Shown: one piece after another, positions 30,035-40,860 of the stretch
Numbering within the stretch: the first letter of the stretch is position 1
Layout: every line of letters begins with the position of its first letter
From: Thunnus maccoyii
Lineage: Eukaryota > Chordata > Actinopteri > Scombriformes > Scombridae
Direction of reading: 5' to 3'
Assembly: GCF_910596095.1 (NCBI RefSeq)
Contig: NC_056550.1
Location: 12,026,501 to 12,090,500 of the forward strand
Length of the DNA: 64,000 bases
The notes under the pieces: generated by a model
What the model saw: only the letters and a program-made list of their open reading frames with translations
The model's database searches: none
What the model was told of the DNA's origin: nothing
Translations under genes and position numbers: made by a program

Positions 30035-31746
30035 TGTACTTGTATGGCTTGTTCTTTAATTCTGTTAACTAATCTTTGATTCTTAAGGAAAATAAGAGAC
30101 AGACTCCCTGGAAGTTTGTAAGAGCAGACCCTCGGCCTGCAGAACTGACCTCTGCAACCCTCCAAGTGGGGTTTCAATCAGTGATGTTCAAGAGACTCAG
30201 AAAGACCTCCTAATAAACCATTTCGATAAGTTGAATTACGACACAAACTAACAGCATGAAATGACCCTAAAGGCCACTCGGACCAGAGGAAAACAACTCC
30301 CACCTTATAGATGGAAGACAGGCTCTTATCACCAAAGCCATAAACTAACCCACATTCCTGAGGACTTCGTGAAGCCCCTTTCAAATCTGAGACAAACCTG
30401 AAATTCATGTAAATTAAATGTCTAATCATCATGTAACTTATATCATGTTATTTGTCATGTAAATACAAGAAAAACAGTATAACTTTCATAGGTGTATGAC
30501 TATCTACTAAAGAGATAGAAGACTTAGATTGTATTATCCTTTTATACCAACAGGTAACAATACTGCTCCTCTATTGACAAGAGTTAAATTCCCTTATGTG
30601 AAGAGTTAATAAATGTTTAATAACCATGTATTTGTATTTTAAGTGTTTAACTTGTGATCCATTAACTTCATAAACAATCATATTTTAGTAGTTAAATTAG
30701 ACAAGTAGTTTGGTTGAAAGAATGAAGTTTCTAAAATAATAGGAATGTAAAGATAATATTTGAAGGATTTGAGTTTAAAGTTTCTTTTATTGTTAAACAA
30801 TAGTTACGTTGAATGCTTTTATATTATAAAGTAAGTTATGTGAAATTATATTTAAATATGTTTCTGAAAGTAATCTAATCGCATTAGTGTGGCCTAACTT
30901 TATTTCCTTTCACTATAGGATTAAACTTTATTTCAGTAGATGGTTTAAGATGTGTAAATAGTCCGAGAAAGTTGAACTAATGAAGGTTGTATGCTTAGAC
31001 ATCGTGAAGTGTTAATATGAAGGTTAATGTTTGTTATTAGAAGAACTGACTTATCATGAATCATGTAAATTGCTCAACTGTTTTTGAATGGTTTTATAAA
31101 TATGATACAAGCTGACAGGACCGTTATTAATCAGAAATATCATGAATGCTTGGACACCATGAAAAGAATGTGTTTACAGCTTTAATGTGAAATAATAGGC
31201 AACAGTGACTTGAAGTGTGAGTTTCTGCATGTAAAAACTCAGAATTAGATTTCACCAAATTCCTTTACTTCAGGAGACGCAGGCCGTATTTAGAGAAGTT
31301 GAATTAGCTTTTCCCTTAGCATTCCCTGGTACAACACGTTAAGCCTCGAGTCACGCACTTCGAGCCACTCCTGCTGAATAATTTTCTTTATTAATTTTTA
31401 TCATTCTTAGGCCTTATTTATTTATTTATTTTACTTTCCTTTTTTATTTATTATTTTCTGTATATTATCTGTATATATTATATTATCTATGCTTTATCAT
31501 GTATCCTCAAGACGTTTAGCTATTAATAAATGTCTTCATTTATCCTAAAAGTGTTTGCTTGTTTCTTTGAGCTGCAGTAAACAGAGGTCACTGTTTGGGA
31601 CAAGAACTTACGATTATGAGACTGATTCATTGATTAAACTGAACCAGGGTTAGTGCTTCCTCCTGGCACTAACAAATCCTAACCAAAAAGGAGGTGGTGC
31701 CCCCAATAATGAGGTAATTCATTAATAAAGTATTAATACTCCTACA
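30035..31746. mobile_element. LTR-like insertion, 1.7 kb, fossil
   Basis: Starts TGTACTTG and ends CTCCTACA, flanked by CAAA at 30,031-30,034 and 31,747-31,750. Uninterrupted versions of the target (AAAATACAAACTACT) exist near 20,170 and 24,527, which confirms a clean insertion. TG...CA ends, the 4-base duplication and AATAAA near 31,525 fit a long solo LTR. No coding domain was recognised, and family and strand are unclear. It is younger than the duplication that spread its target. Confidence 0.5.
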
Positions 31747-32146
31747 CAAACTACTACAAATAATAATACAGATGTTTTTTGTTTTTTTTTCTAAAAAACA
31801 TGTAAACCTTCTGTAAATTAAGACAACATAATGTCTATAAATCATGTGGAATCATAATATGAAGGAGTAAAAAAAAGTTGTAGTTTTCTTTACAGAATCA
31901 CTAGAGGTCAGTGTCAAGTTTCTCTCTCCTCTTTTACAATAAGGAAACACTCAGATCTGCTTTTCTCATCGATCTTAACTGACTGACACTTGAACCCTGC
32001 ACTGAACTAAAGCCTGATACTCCTGCTTGTCATGTACATGGTGTTAAAATGTACTTGAAACAAAAGTCATGTGTGAGTTTGATTCAGGTAATTTTGAATA
32101 ACACAGTTTGAATCTAGATGATATTTACCATCAGCAGTGACTGCAG
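31747..32146. other. Flank between LTR-like insertion and V relic
   Basis: Shared with 24,527-24,908. No gene. Confidence 0.45.
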
Positions 32147-32243
32147 CTCAGTCTGTCAGTGTCAATTCATCATCTCAACAGAGAAGAAGTAAATCTCAAG
32201 ATGAACAACAGAAAGCCTAAAGGAGCTGTTGTGTATTTTTATT
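32147..32243 (+). pseudogene. Relic V framework-3 fragment
   Basis: Near-identical sister of the relic at 24,909, in the same position before an upstream leader module. The second Cys is lost. Confidence 0.55.
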
Positions 32244-32500
32244 AAAGCTGGATGAACAAAAACTATGTCCTCCTTCTCTCATCCTCACTGATAGACTCTG
32301 CACAGTCTCACATTATTAATGTCCTCAGGTCAACTAATTCACAATTACACAACACACGGTCATCTGAGTACCACTGATGTAGCTTTAAAAGTAAGATTTC
32401 ATTACAAAAAATATAATGTTAATATAAATGAAAAATCTGACTCTTCCATCACATACCGTAGCTTCATTGAAACCATTGCTGAGAGAAGACAGCAGTAATC

Positions 32501-32645
32501 TATAAAGTCCAAGTTTCTCTGTATGTCTTTGTCTTCAAACATTTGAAAACACTGAAACTATTCAACGTCCTTTATGCAAACTCAACTTTTCATGATATTT
32601 ACGTGATCCTGCTGCTGTTGTTGTATTTCTGTTTGAATGAAATAA
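32501..32645 (+). promoter_or_regulatory. Upstream TATA, octamer and leader module before A5, start lost
   Basis: TATAAAG at 32,501-32,507, ATGCAAAC at 32,574-32,581, leader-like exon 32,603-32,645 with donor GTAAGT. The first codon is GTG where the A2 and A4 copies have ATG, so this copy cannot start translation normally. Confidence 0.55.
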
Positions 32646-32814
32646 GTAAGTAAAGTCAACAAATAATGAAATAAATGTAATGAAATTAGAATATCACATG
32701 TAAAGCAGAGATGATTTCCAGCTGTGTTTTCACTTTGCAGATATACAGTAATAACAATCATCAGACTATTAGTCTCCAGTTAGACCAACATTAATGCTTC
32801 ATGTGTTTGAGTCT

Positions 32815-32854
32815 ATGCAAACTCAGTGATCCTCCTTGTTTCTCAGATATAAAA
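32815..32854 (+). promoter_or_regulatory. A5 promoter (octamer-like plus TATA)
   Basis: ATGCAAAC at 32,815-32,822 and TATAAAA at 32,848-32,854. Confidence 0.8.
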
Positions 32855-32908
32855 ACTTCACATCAGACTGTCAGTGGAGATCACAGCACGTCAGTTTCAC
32901 CATAAACC

Positions 32909-33335
32909 ATGTTCTCTGTAGCTCTGCTGCTGCTGTTGGCAGCTGGATCCTGTGAGTTCCTTTGTTTTTTTTCATAGTCAGCAGTTCTTCCTGTTTTTTG
33001 ATAATTTGTCACAAAATATTTTCTTGTTTTCTTCGCAGGTGTGAAGTGTGAACAGTTGACACAGCCAGCCTCAGTGACTGTGCAGCCAGGTCAACGTCTG
33101 ACCATCACCTGTCAGGTCTCTTATTCTGTTAGCAGCTATTACACAGCTTGGATCAGACAGCCTGCAGGGAAAGGACTGGAGTGGATTGGAATGAGAGCTG
33201 GATCCACCACATACTACAAGGATTCACTAAAGAACAAGTTCAGTATCGACTTGGACTTTTCCAGCAACACAGTGACTCTAAACGGACAGAATGTGCAGCC
33301 TGAAGACACTGCTGTGTATTACTGTGCCAGATACC
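32909..33335 (+). CDS. IGHV: IGHV segment A5
   Basis: Leader exon 32,909-32,951, 87-base intron, V exon 33,039-33,335. Landmarks are LTITCQVS, TAWIRQP and AVYYCARY. CDR1 is SYSVSSYY; CDR2 is RAGSTTY, unlike the YTGGS type of most A genes. Framework 3 has LDFSSNTV, with Phe replacing Ser. The germline CDR3 start is ARY rather than ARD. Frame, splice sites and promoter are intact; the nonamer carries one change. Confidence 0.9.
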
Positions 33336-33374
33336 CACAATAAAACAAACCATCAGCAGACCTGAATAAAAACC
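33336..33374 (+). other. A5 recombination signal, two weak elements
   Basis: CACAATA, 23-base spacer, ATAAAAACC. Both heptamer and nonamer are non-consensus, unlike the other A genes, which have a perfect nonamer. Confidence 0.8.
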
Positions 33375-34653
33375 CCTCAGTGCCTGAACACTTGTAACAT
33401 GAAGCCACCAGAGGAGGAGCCCTCAGACCACTAATGATTTCAAGTCTAAGTCAAACAGTCTATGAATACTGTTTACTGTACATTAGTACTGAAAATGTCG
33501 AAAAAAGTATAATAAAAGCATTTGATTGCATAATGCAATAATATAGATACTAGAACATTATAATAACTGATATATGACATGATGGGACAAATGGATTACA
33601 ATAATAGACATTATTAAACTTTAAACCATCATATATTCAAAGAGACTGGTGTGAGCTACAATTTCACAAGTTGATGCTTTTCCCAAATAGAGTCTTATTT
33701 CTCTGACTCATAATGTCTATATGTAGAATATTGAGGAATGAATAAAAGCAACATTTCAACATGCACCTTGCTTTTAAAAGGAAGCAGTGAAACCCCCAAA
33801 AGTCGTGTCTTTTCCATAACTTCATCATTTAAATTTTTCAGCTCTCATTGATAAGTGTTGTGTTAACAGTAATAGTAAACCTCCCACAGTGAATATTTAC
33901 CTGTTTGGGTGTTTGTTTTGAAATATTGTTTTATTAAATAACCACAACACATGAATGCAGATCATACATAACAGTTTTAAAAAGCTGATTATCTCACAGA
34001 AAATTTTAAAATAATGTTTTCCTCAAAAACAGCAGGATTCTGATGGATATCAAAGGTTTGAGCTTAATATTTTGATAATTCAAAATGTATTCAGCTCATC
34101 CTTTTTGTCATGCAGGTGTCTTAAATCACCAGTTGATGATTAATAAATTGTATGAAGGACATTTTATTTAGTATTATGCTGTGCTCATACTTTTGAAGTT
34201 AATTATGAGACTGATGCAGGAGAAGCTGACAGTGAATCAATTCTCTCAGGAAACCAGTTCACGTCATATTTAATATGAAAACAAACTAATCACACTGTAA
34301 ACACGGCTTAGAGAACGCTAACAGTGTTGGTGGTTACTCCTGTGTGCATGGTGCTCATCATCACTTTTTGCGGCGTTAATTTTAATGAATATGTGTTCCA
34401 TTATCCATGATGAAAATTTCCCAAACAACAGACCTTAATGTTAATATTATTATGTGGTCACAACAATACATAATAGTTTACAGTAAAAGCAGAGATGCAT
34501 TATTTTAAATAGTAACAGTTGTTTCATTGAAGTCAGCGACATTTTCAAAATGTTACATTTAAGTGAGTAATGAAATAAAAATCTGGTATGTAAAGCAGAG
34601 GTGATTTCCATAATAACAATCATCAGACTCTTCTATTAGTCTCCAGTTAGAGC
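33375..34653. other. Intergenic A5 to A6 relic
   Basis: A 3' flank, then from about 33,970 a match to 370-1,075 upstream of A1. It includes a dead leader (ACG GCT TAG at 34,303-34,311) of the C5 type. Confidence 0.55.
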
Positions 34654-34708
34654 AACGGACAGAATGTGCAGCCTGAAGACACTGCTGTGTATTACTGATC
34701 CAGAGACC
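34654..34708 (+). pseudogene. IGHV: A6, last 55 bases of a family A exon
   Basis: An A-family upstream region is joined at about 34,652 directly to framework 3 (AACGGACAGAATGTGCAGCC). Octamer, TATA, leader, intron and most of the V exon are gone in one deletion. The second Cys codon is TGA (TATTACTGATCC). What is left is a short coding end on an intact RSS. Confidence 0.8.
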
Positions 34709-34747
34709 CACAATAACACAAACCATCAGCAGACCTGAACAAAAACC
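34709..34747 (+). other. A6 orphan recombination signal (23-RSS)
   Basis: CACAATA, 23-base spacer, ACAAAAACC, with no usable V exon attached. Confidence 0.8.
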
Positions 34748-35845
34748 CCTCAGTGCCTGAACACTTGTAACATGAAGCTACCAGAGGAGGAGCCCTCAGG
34801 CCACTAATGATTTCAACACCAGTTCACTGTTACAGTAACAGGAGAGAGTATTTGATCATATTTAACCATAAAAAGTAAAATAAATATCACATGATTTATT
34901 ATAATATATAATTATAATAATAATAATTCAGTGGAGGCATTTACCAAAAAGTGTTCTCTCTTCTTGACTCACAATATTTATATTTCAAGTGGTGAATTTG
35001 TTGCAGCATTATTTCAGTTGACAACTACACTTTAAAAGCTCTTCATCAAACATGAAATGAAACATAAATAATCTTTCTTTATGACACTTTTAATTTTAGT
35101 TTGTGGCTCCACATAAATTACTTTTGTCAGTCTGGACTAACAATGAGAGGAAGGACTGAACAGGACAAGAAATGTAACATTTTCTGCTTTTACTCGTGAG
35201 AATACAAGAGCTTTACAAAACACTTTCACAGTCTTTAGTAGGATCTGTCTCCAGTATAGATGCAAACATTACAGGTGACCTCAGTAGATCAAAATATTAT
35301 CAAACTGTAAATAAGTTAAATAGGCTGTGGTATTAAAATAAAATTAAGTTATAAACAACTAACAACAGTGTTACTTCTTTCTTGCTCCTCTGCACTATTA
35401 TTAATGATTATAAATTAAAACAGGTTGTTTGATGTCTTAGTCCTCTGCATATTGTAGATTAATGTTCACCATTTTTAAAAATGGTTCATCAGATTTTAGA
35501 TGTCCTTTCTCGTAGGCAGCCATTGGTTTTTGTTCATGTGTATGAAAATCATTTTAGTTATCTGAGGTGAGATTCATCTCATGTTTTAGCAAAGTTAAGA
35601 TTTTGTGTCATGATAATTCAGTTGCGAGTGTGTTAAAAATATGTATTTGCTGAGTGATACTCTGATATCCAACAACACGAGATGGTTGCAACTCAAACTT
35701 TGAACACAATATTCAACTTTTGAAGACAATTCTGATTCAGTAGAAGTTTCAAATGTAGATTGTTTAATTCAAAATTAATTTAGCTTGTGTTGAAATTATT
35801 ACATTGTGTTTTGCACAGCAAAGAAAAGACCAAATTCTATCCTCC
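34748..35845. other. Intergenic A6 to B6
   Basis: A 3' flank and AT-rich module shared with 20,450-21,470 and 41,470-42,490. No gene. Confidence 0.5.
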
Positions 35846-35910
35846 ATGTGAGGACGAGTCAATTCAAAACTTGGTTTACTTCCAACTTCACTGATCCAAC
35901 TGCAAAGAAA
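35846..35910 (+). promoter_or_regulatory. Decayed B-type promoter copy upstream of B6
   Basis: GTGAGGACGAGTCAATTCAAAAC block with the octamer lost, the same class as at 21,475 and 42,498. Confidence 0.52.
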
Positions 35911-36020
35911 ATGACAAATTGTTTAGTTTCTACTGCGACTTTTGTTTTATGCAACGTAAAAGAGTATTGCATATTTTAAAAACTTCAATGCAGTTCTCTG
36001 CTTGCTGTGAGGAGGAGTCA

Positions 36021-36028
36021 ATGCAAAA
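36021..36028 (+). promoter_or_regulatory. B6 octamer-like element
   Basis: ATGCAAAA in the standard block, 80 bases before the ATG. Confidence 0.72.
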
Positions 36029-36100
36029 CCTTGATGTCTTCCACCTCTACTTATCTGACTGCAGAGAGGATGACAGAAAACAGTGGACACACGGTTTAAC

Positions 36101-36548
36101 ATGATGGACTATAGGACAGGACTGCTGCTTTTAACTCTCTGCTGGGCAGGTGAAGATCTTCACATATCTTGAGTTGAAGTTGTTGTTAAAAAGTTACCAG
36201 CTTAAATCAACTGATTATTTTCCTTTTTCATCTTGACAGGTGTTGATGGTCAGACTCTGACAGAATCTGAACCAGCAGTTAAAAAGCCTGGAGAATCCCA
36301 CAAACTGACCTGTACAACATCTGGATTCACATTCAGCAACTACTATATGTACTGGATCAGACAGGCTCCTGGAAAGGGACTGGAGTGGATTGCAGCTATC
36401 AGTTATGGTGGTGGTAGTAGCAAATACTACTCTCAGTCAGTTCAAGGCCGGTTCACCATCTCCAGAGACGACAGCAGAGAGCAGCTGTATCTGCAGATGA
36501 ACAGTCTGAAGACTGAAGATTCTGCTGTTTATTATTGTGCTCGAGACT
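36101..36548 (+). CDS. IGHV: IGHV segment B6
   Basis: Leader exon 36,101-36,149 ([17 protein letters not shown]), 90-base intron, V exon 36,240-36,548. Landmarks are [22 protein letters not shown] and [11 protein letters not shown]1 is GFTFSNYY and CDR2 ISYGGGSSK, one of the longest here. The CDR2 tract GGTGGTGGTAGTAGC is a likely slippage site. All signals are intact. Confidence 0.92.
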
Positions 36549-36586
36549 CACAGTGACTGAGTTGGTTGAGCAGCTGTACAAAATCC
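36549..36586 (+). other. B6 recombination signal (22-base spacer)
   Basis: CACAGTG, 22-base spacer, ACAAAATCC. Confidence 0.85.
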
Positions 36587-37242
36587 TACAATACTCATCA
36601 ACATTGGGCTGAAAAACTCCAACTATCTCATATGGTTAATCACTTATTACCTATTAAATTTTTAAAGAGAGAATCCTAATGACAGTTTTTTAGAAAGATT
36701 TTAATTCTCTTCTTACCGAAAGCAACATTTTTTTTAACTTAAATTTCAGTACTGATACAACAAAAAAGTATTTTATGTGAAACTCCAAACCTCCACACAG
36801 CTGCAGAATACTTGGCAAATGATGAATTTACATATACAGTAATAAATGTTTAATTAAAATTACAGATACATATCCTTTTCCATGTGAGACTATTTATAAC
36901 TTTCAATTCATTCACAGTAGACTCACCAAAGACAGATTTTGATAACTATTTATTAATGTTTTTTGTGGATGATAATGTGTTTTTATCCATTATTACACAA
37001 AATCTTATCCATGCAACACTCAGTATTAGACTAAAATCAGTTTATCTACAATTATACATGAATAAATGGTAATTCATTTTAAATAAAATCATAGCACCAT
37101 TTTAAGTTCACTAAATCAACAATATATCATCGTACACTCTATATATTCAGTCTGGAAACTTGATAAGAAAGACTGAACTCTTCACCTCAAAGTGATGAAT
37201 AGAAGTAACAAGAAATAAATAATTATTTATTCAACATCAACC
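36587..37242. other. B6 3' flank to D2 leader
   Basis: Collinear with 57,786-58,464. The D-family octamer and promoter-proximal stretch seen before D1 and D4 are deleted here. Confidence 0.5.
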
Positions 37243-37694
37243 ATGTTCTCTGCAGCTCTGATGCTGCTGCTGGCAGCTGGATCCTGTGAGGAGCTTTCAG
37301 TGGATTCACACTAATAAACACATTAGAAACACTGAATAGTCAGATGAATGATGGAAGTAATGTTGATTTCTCTTTCCACAGGTGTGTACAGTATTGATCT
37401 CATCCAGCCAGACTCAATGGTTGTGCAGCCTGGACAGTCTTTGACCATCACCTGTCAGGTCTCTGGTTATTCTCTGACTGATAACAACTATGCAACAGGT
37501 TGGATCTGGACAGCGTGACGGAAAACCAGTGGATTGGATTTTGCATCGGTGGGGAGGAGGTGACTCTTACCAAAATAATGCTCTGAAGAACAAGTTCCTC
37601 TATCACACACACAACTCTACTAGTCCAGTGACATTAACAGGACAGAATCTGATCTGCAGCCTGAGGACTATTATTACTGCGTACGTATAAACTC
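37243..37694 (+). pseudogene. IGHV: D2 IGHV pseudogene
   Basis: Leader exon 37,243-37,285 (MFSAALMLLLAAGS), 96-base intron, V exon from 37,382: VYSIDLIQPDSMVVQPGQS, then TITCQVSGYSLTDNNYATGW. A one-base insertion after TGGATC near 37,507 shifts the frame into TGA in framework 2. Further on, ATCTG is duplicated at 37,647-37,656 and about nine bases before the second Cys are missing. A promoter octamer is absent. It is dead several times over. Confidence 0.88.
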
Positions 37695-37733
37695 CACAGT
37701 GATACAAACCACCAACAGACCTGCACAAATACC
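37695..37733 (+). other. D2 recombination signal (23-RSS)
   Basis: CACAGTG, 23-base spacer, ACAAATACC. Confidence 0.82.
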
Positions 37734-37994
37734 CAGCAACCAAGTAACCCAACCACAAATTTTCTATATATATCACTGATACTTGAGTTCAATTTAACAT
37801 GTACCATACAAACAGTCTTTCTTTCTATTTTTGGGTCTATAACAAAACTTCAAGAAGTATAAATAAATAAGTGCTCAAGTCTCTGGATATTATATTGTAT
37901 GAGGAAACACAAGTTATATTGAAAAAAAAGCAAACTTAACTTAAACTATAACAGACTTCCAGTAAATGAGACACTCCCTTCCCATGATACTCAG

Positions 37995-38002
37995 ATGCAA
38001 AT
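37995..38002 (+). promoter_or_regulatory. Perfect octamer stranded from E1
   Basis: ATGCAAAT in the same context as the E2 promoter octamer (59,222). The E1 leader is 1.75 kb away because of an inserted element and a tandem duplication. Confidence 0.7.
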
Positions 38003-38014
38003 CTTCAGTGTGTG

Positions 38015-39195
38015 TGTTACAGGCCTCAGGCATGAGTTACCTGTAGTCAGATGACGTGTCCTGTTTAATACAGGGAAGCAGAGACAGAAGATGTTAGTTG
38101 TGTTCGTTCAGCAGGCTGCTCTCTGTTTTTATTTAGCAAATTTCATCTCTTTTTCTCTCCCTTAGACTTGACTCATAAGTCTCTGGTTCACAATAATCTC
38201 CGCATAACAAATTTAACAATTCATCCATTGACAACCCAACAATGATGAACTGTCACCGGTTAAGGCTATAATAGCAATGTATAACTTCTACACACCAATC
38301 TGTTGCTACATTTACCAGTGATAATTAAGTTACCAAATATTGCTGTAAAATCTGTGTACTAAAACTTACAATCGTTTACTGCTGCTGTAACCAGCTTGCA
38401 AAATATACTTTAGCAGTAACTTCACTGTTTTAAGCTTGTTTTGTTTAGCCTTCTTCACTCCACTGCATACATGAACACTTCTACATAATACAAACAATAA
38501 TATATACACTATATAAACAACCTTGGTCATTCAAAAATACTAACATATTACATTTAACCATTTTACAACAATAACAGCGTGTATCGACCAGAACGAGCAA
38601 CCAATAAAATTTAAATAACTATACATTAACCACGATGCTCACTGCATGCAAACCTATAGCATTCACTTCATTAAATTTTACACTAAACCCTTAACTAAGC
38701 AGCTGTTTAAGGAAGATGTACAGGAGCTACAGAAGAAACAAATAAATACACTGATATTAAGACCGCCATTTTGTCACCATTTACTCACAGGAGCCAGTGA
38801 AGCTCTATTTGACTTCCAATTTCTAACACACGATTTTCTACCTTAAACTTGGTCCAAACCACATCAGAGAGGCTTAAAAAGTCCATAGGGATAAGTTGTG
38901 ACAGGTTTACACACATTACTAACCTGTTTAATACAGGGAAGCAGAGACAGGAGACGTTAGTTGTGTTCGTTCAGCAGGCTGTTCTCTGTTTGAGGAACGG
39001 AGGCCTTACGCAGCGTACAACTAGCGCTCGCTCTGTTGACTCCTCCCTCTTGTGGCAGAACAGAAAAGCACACTTCACAAAACAAAGTTTAAACTCAAAT
39101 AAAACATATTTAAAATTGGCCTTTTTCACAGCAAAATATACATAAAATAATGATCCAAACCTAACCATTGTGTCCATACATTTGTAGGTGTCACA
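38015..39195. mobile_element. LTR-like insertion, 1.2 kb, fossil
   Basis: Starts TGTTACAGG and ends GTGTCACA, flanked by TGTG (38,011-38,014 and 39,196-39,199). The uninterrupted site is near 59,232-59,245 (CAGTGTGTGCCGTGTAC). A direct repeat of about 70 bases (CCTGTTTAATACAGGGAAGC and on) occurs at about 38,062 and 38,923 inside the element. It fits a solo LTR or LTR-derived block with no coding part recognised. Confidence 0.45.
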
Positions 39196-39219
39196 TGTGC
39201 AGTGTATGTCCTGCTGACT

Positions 39220-39461
39220 GGTCTCTGGTTATTCTCTGCCTAATAACAGCTATGCAACAGGTTGGATCAGACACCCTGAAGGAAAACCAATGGATTGGAT
39301 TTTCCATTGGTGGGGAGGAGGTGACTCTTACCAAAATAATGCTCTGAAGAACAAGTTCCTCTATCACACACACATTTCTACTAGTTCAGTGACATTAACA
39401 GGACAGAATCTGATCTGCAGCCTGAGGACACAGCTGTTTATTACTGCGTACGTGTAAACTC
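39220..39461 (+). pseudogene. IGHV: D3, 5'-truncated IGHV pseudogene
   Basis: Begins inside the V exon at the end of framework 1 (TCTCTGGTTATTCTCTGCC), fused to E-type upstream sequence (GTCCTGCTGACTGGTCT). No leader or acceptor. It continues through ATGWIRH, the ILHRWGGGDSYQNN-type CDR2 region and framework 3, with the ATCTG duplication at 39,418-39,427. It arose by tandem duplication of the D2-to-E interval, with GGTCT microhomology at the joint. Confidence 0.8.
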
Positions 39462-39501
39462 CACAGTGATACAAAACCACCAACAGACCTGCACAAATAC
39501 C
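39462..39501 (+). other. D3 recombination signal (24-base spacer)
   Basis: CACAGTG, 24-base spacer (one extra A), ACAAATACC. Confidence 0.75.
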
Positions 39502-39754
39502 CAGCAACCAAGTAACCCAACCACAAATTTTCTATATATATCACTGATACTTGAGTTCAATTTAACATGTACCATACAAACAGTCTTTCTTTCTATTTTG
39601 GGTCTATACCACAACAAAACAATAACTTAAACTATAACAGACTTCCAGTAAATGAACCACTCCCTCCCCATGATACTCTTGTCACTGGTCAAGACACAAG
39701 ACACTGGTCTTGTTGTTCTTGTGGAGCATCAGAGGTCACATCTCCAGCCTCAGG

Positions 39755-40244
39755 ATGATGAACACACTCACTCTTCTGCTGGTTGCTCTCTCTCTGTCCT
39801 GTGAGTTCTCCTGCTTCTTGTTGTTTTATCAGACAACATCAACTGATGGTCAGTCAGTGATACCAGAAAACTTCCCAGATGACTGTTTGTCTCATTTTCT
39901 TCTGTGGTTCATCTCTCCTTTCATCTCATCAGGTTGTACAGGTCAGAGTATGGAGTCCATTCCCTCCAGTTCAGTAGTGAAAAAGGCTGGTGAGACTCTC
40001 GGTCTCTCCTGCAGGGGATCTGGCTTCACATTTACCTGCTGTACTATGCACTGGATCAGACAACCTGCAGGAAAACCACTAGAATGAATAGGGGTCGGCT
40101 GGTCCACTGCTAGTAGTAACACTTATGCTAGCAGTGTGAGAGGACGTGTAGAAATCAGCAGAGATGATAGCAACAGCATGGTCCATCTGAGACTGTCCAA
40201 CTTAAAGCCAGAGGACTCTGCTGTGTATTACTGTGCCAGAGACA
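39755..40244 (+). pseudogene. IGHV: E1 IGHV pseudogene
   Basis: Leader exon 39,755-39,800 (MMNTLTLLLVALSLS), 132-base intron, V exon from 39,933: GQSMESIPSSSVVKKAGET, LGLSCRGSGFTFTCCTMHW, IRQPAGKPLE, then TGA at 40,085 in place of the conserved Trp codon (LEW). The rest is similar to E2 down to [11 protein letters not shown]. Its promoter octamer is also missing. Two adjacent Cys in CDR1 are shared with E2. Confidence 0.88.
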
Positions 40245-40283
40245 CACACTGGTTAAATTAAGCAGAGAGGCTTTACAAAAACC
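40245..40283 (+). other. E1 recombination signal (23-RSS)
   Basis: CACACTG (one change), 23-base spacer, ACAAAAACC. Confidence 0.8.
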
Positions 40284-40599
40284 TAAAACACCTACAGGGG
40301 GCAGCAGGAGACCCGAAATATGATGGCAGTGAGAGCAGAATGACGATGACACCAAACATACAATACACACGAACAAAGAGCAACACTTCCTGTTTGTTCT
40401 GTTTTTTTTCCTTGTTTTTTTGTGAATAATTTACAGGGTCTTTGTTGTTTGATGACTAATAATGTCTAAATGTGCTTTTCTTTCACTGTTTTATTAGACG
40501 TGTGAAGAAAACAAAATTGAATTTTTAGATATTGTTTGAAATAATAACATTTTCTTCCAGGCTGTAAAAGTATGTAATAAGTTGTGTAATTCAGCAATT

Positions 40600-40860
40600 A
40601 CACATCTGAGTGATCAAATTAATAAGTGGAGTCCAACAGGGGTCCATTCTCCGAAAGCTCCCACTAGCCCAGTTTATGGAAAGCAACAACATATTCTAAG
40701 ATAGTTATGTGGATGACAAAGGATGTCATCAAGTGACTGTGGTGAGTATAGTCACTAAATAAGTGCATTGAACAAATTAATATTTGGATGTGCCAAAATA
40801 TGTTTCAGTTAAACAAAGATAACACCAAGATACAAAACCAGCCTACAGTCACCTTAAAGG
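40600..40860 (+). mobile_element. Degraded LINE reverse-transcriptase fragment
   Basis: In shifting frames the sequence keeps traces of a non-LTR reverse transcriptase: SGVQQGSIL (near 40,626), YVDD (near 40,707, the catalytic YxDD box) and WMCQNMFQLNKDNTK (near 40,783). It is too decayed for a family call. A shorter matching trace (SGVSHGSILRPL) is at about 60,186, after E2. Confidence 0.6.

Noticed and set aside
38849-39145. 98-codon frame
   Set aside because: It lies inside the LTR-like insertion with no domain seen.
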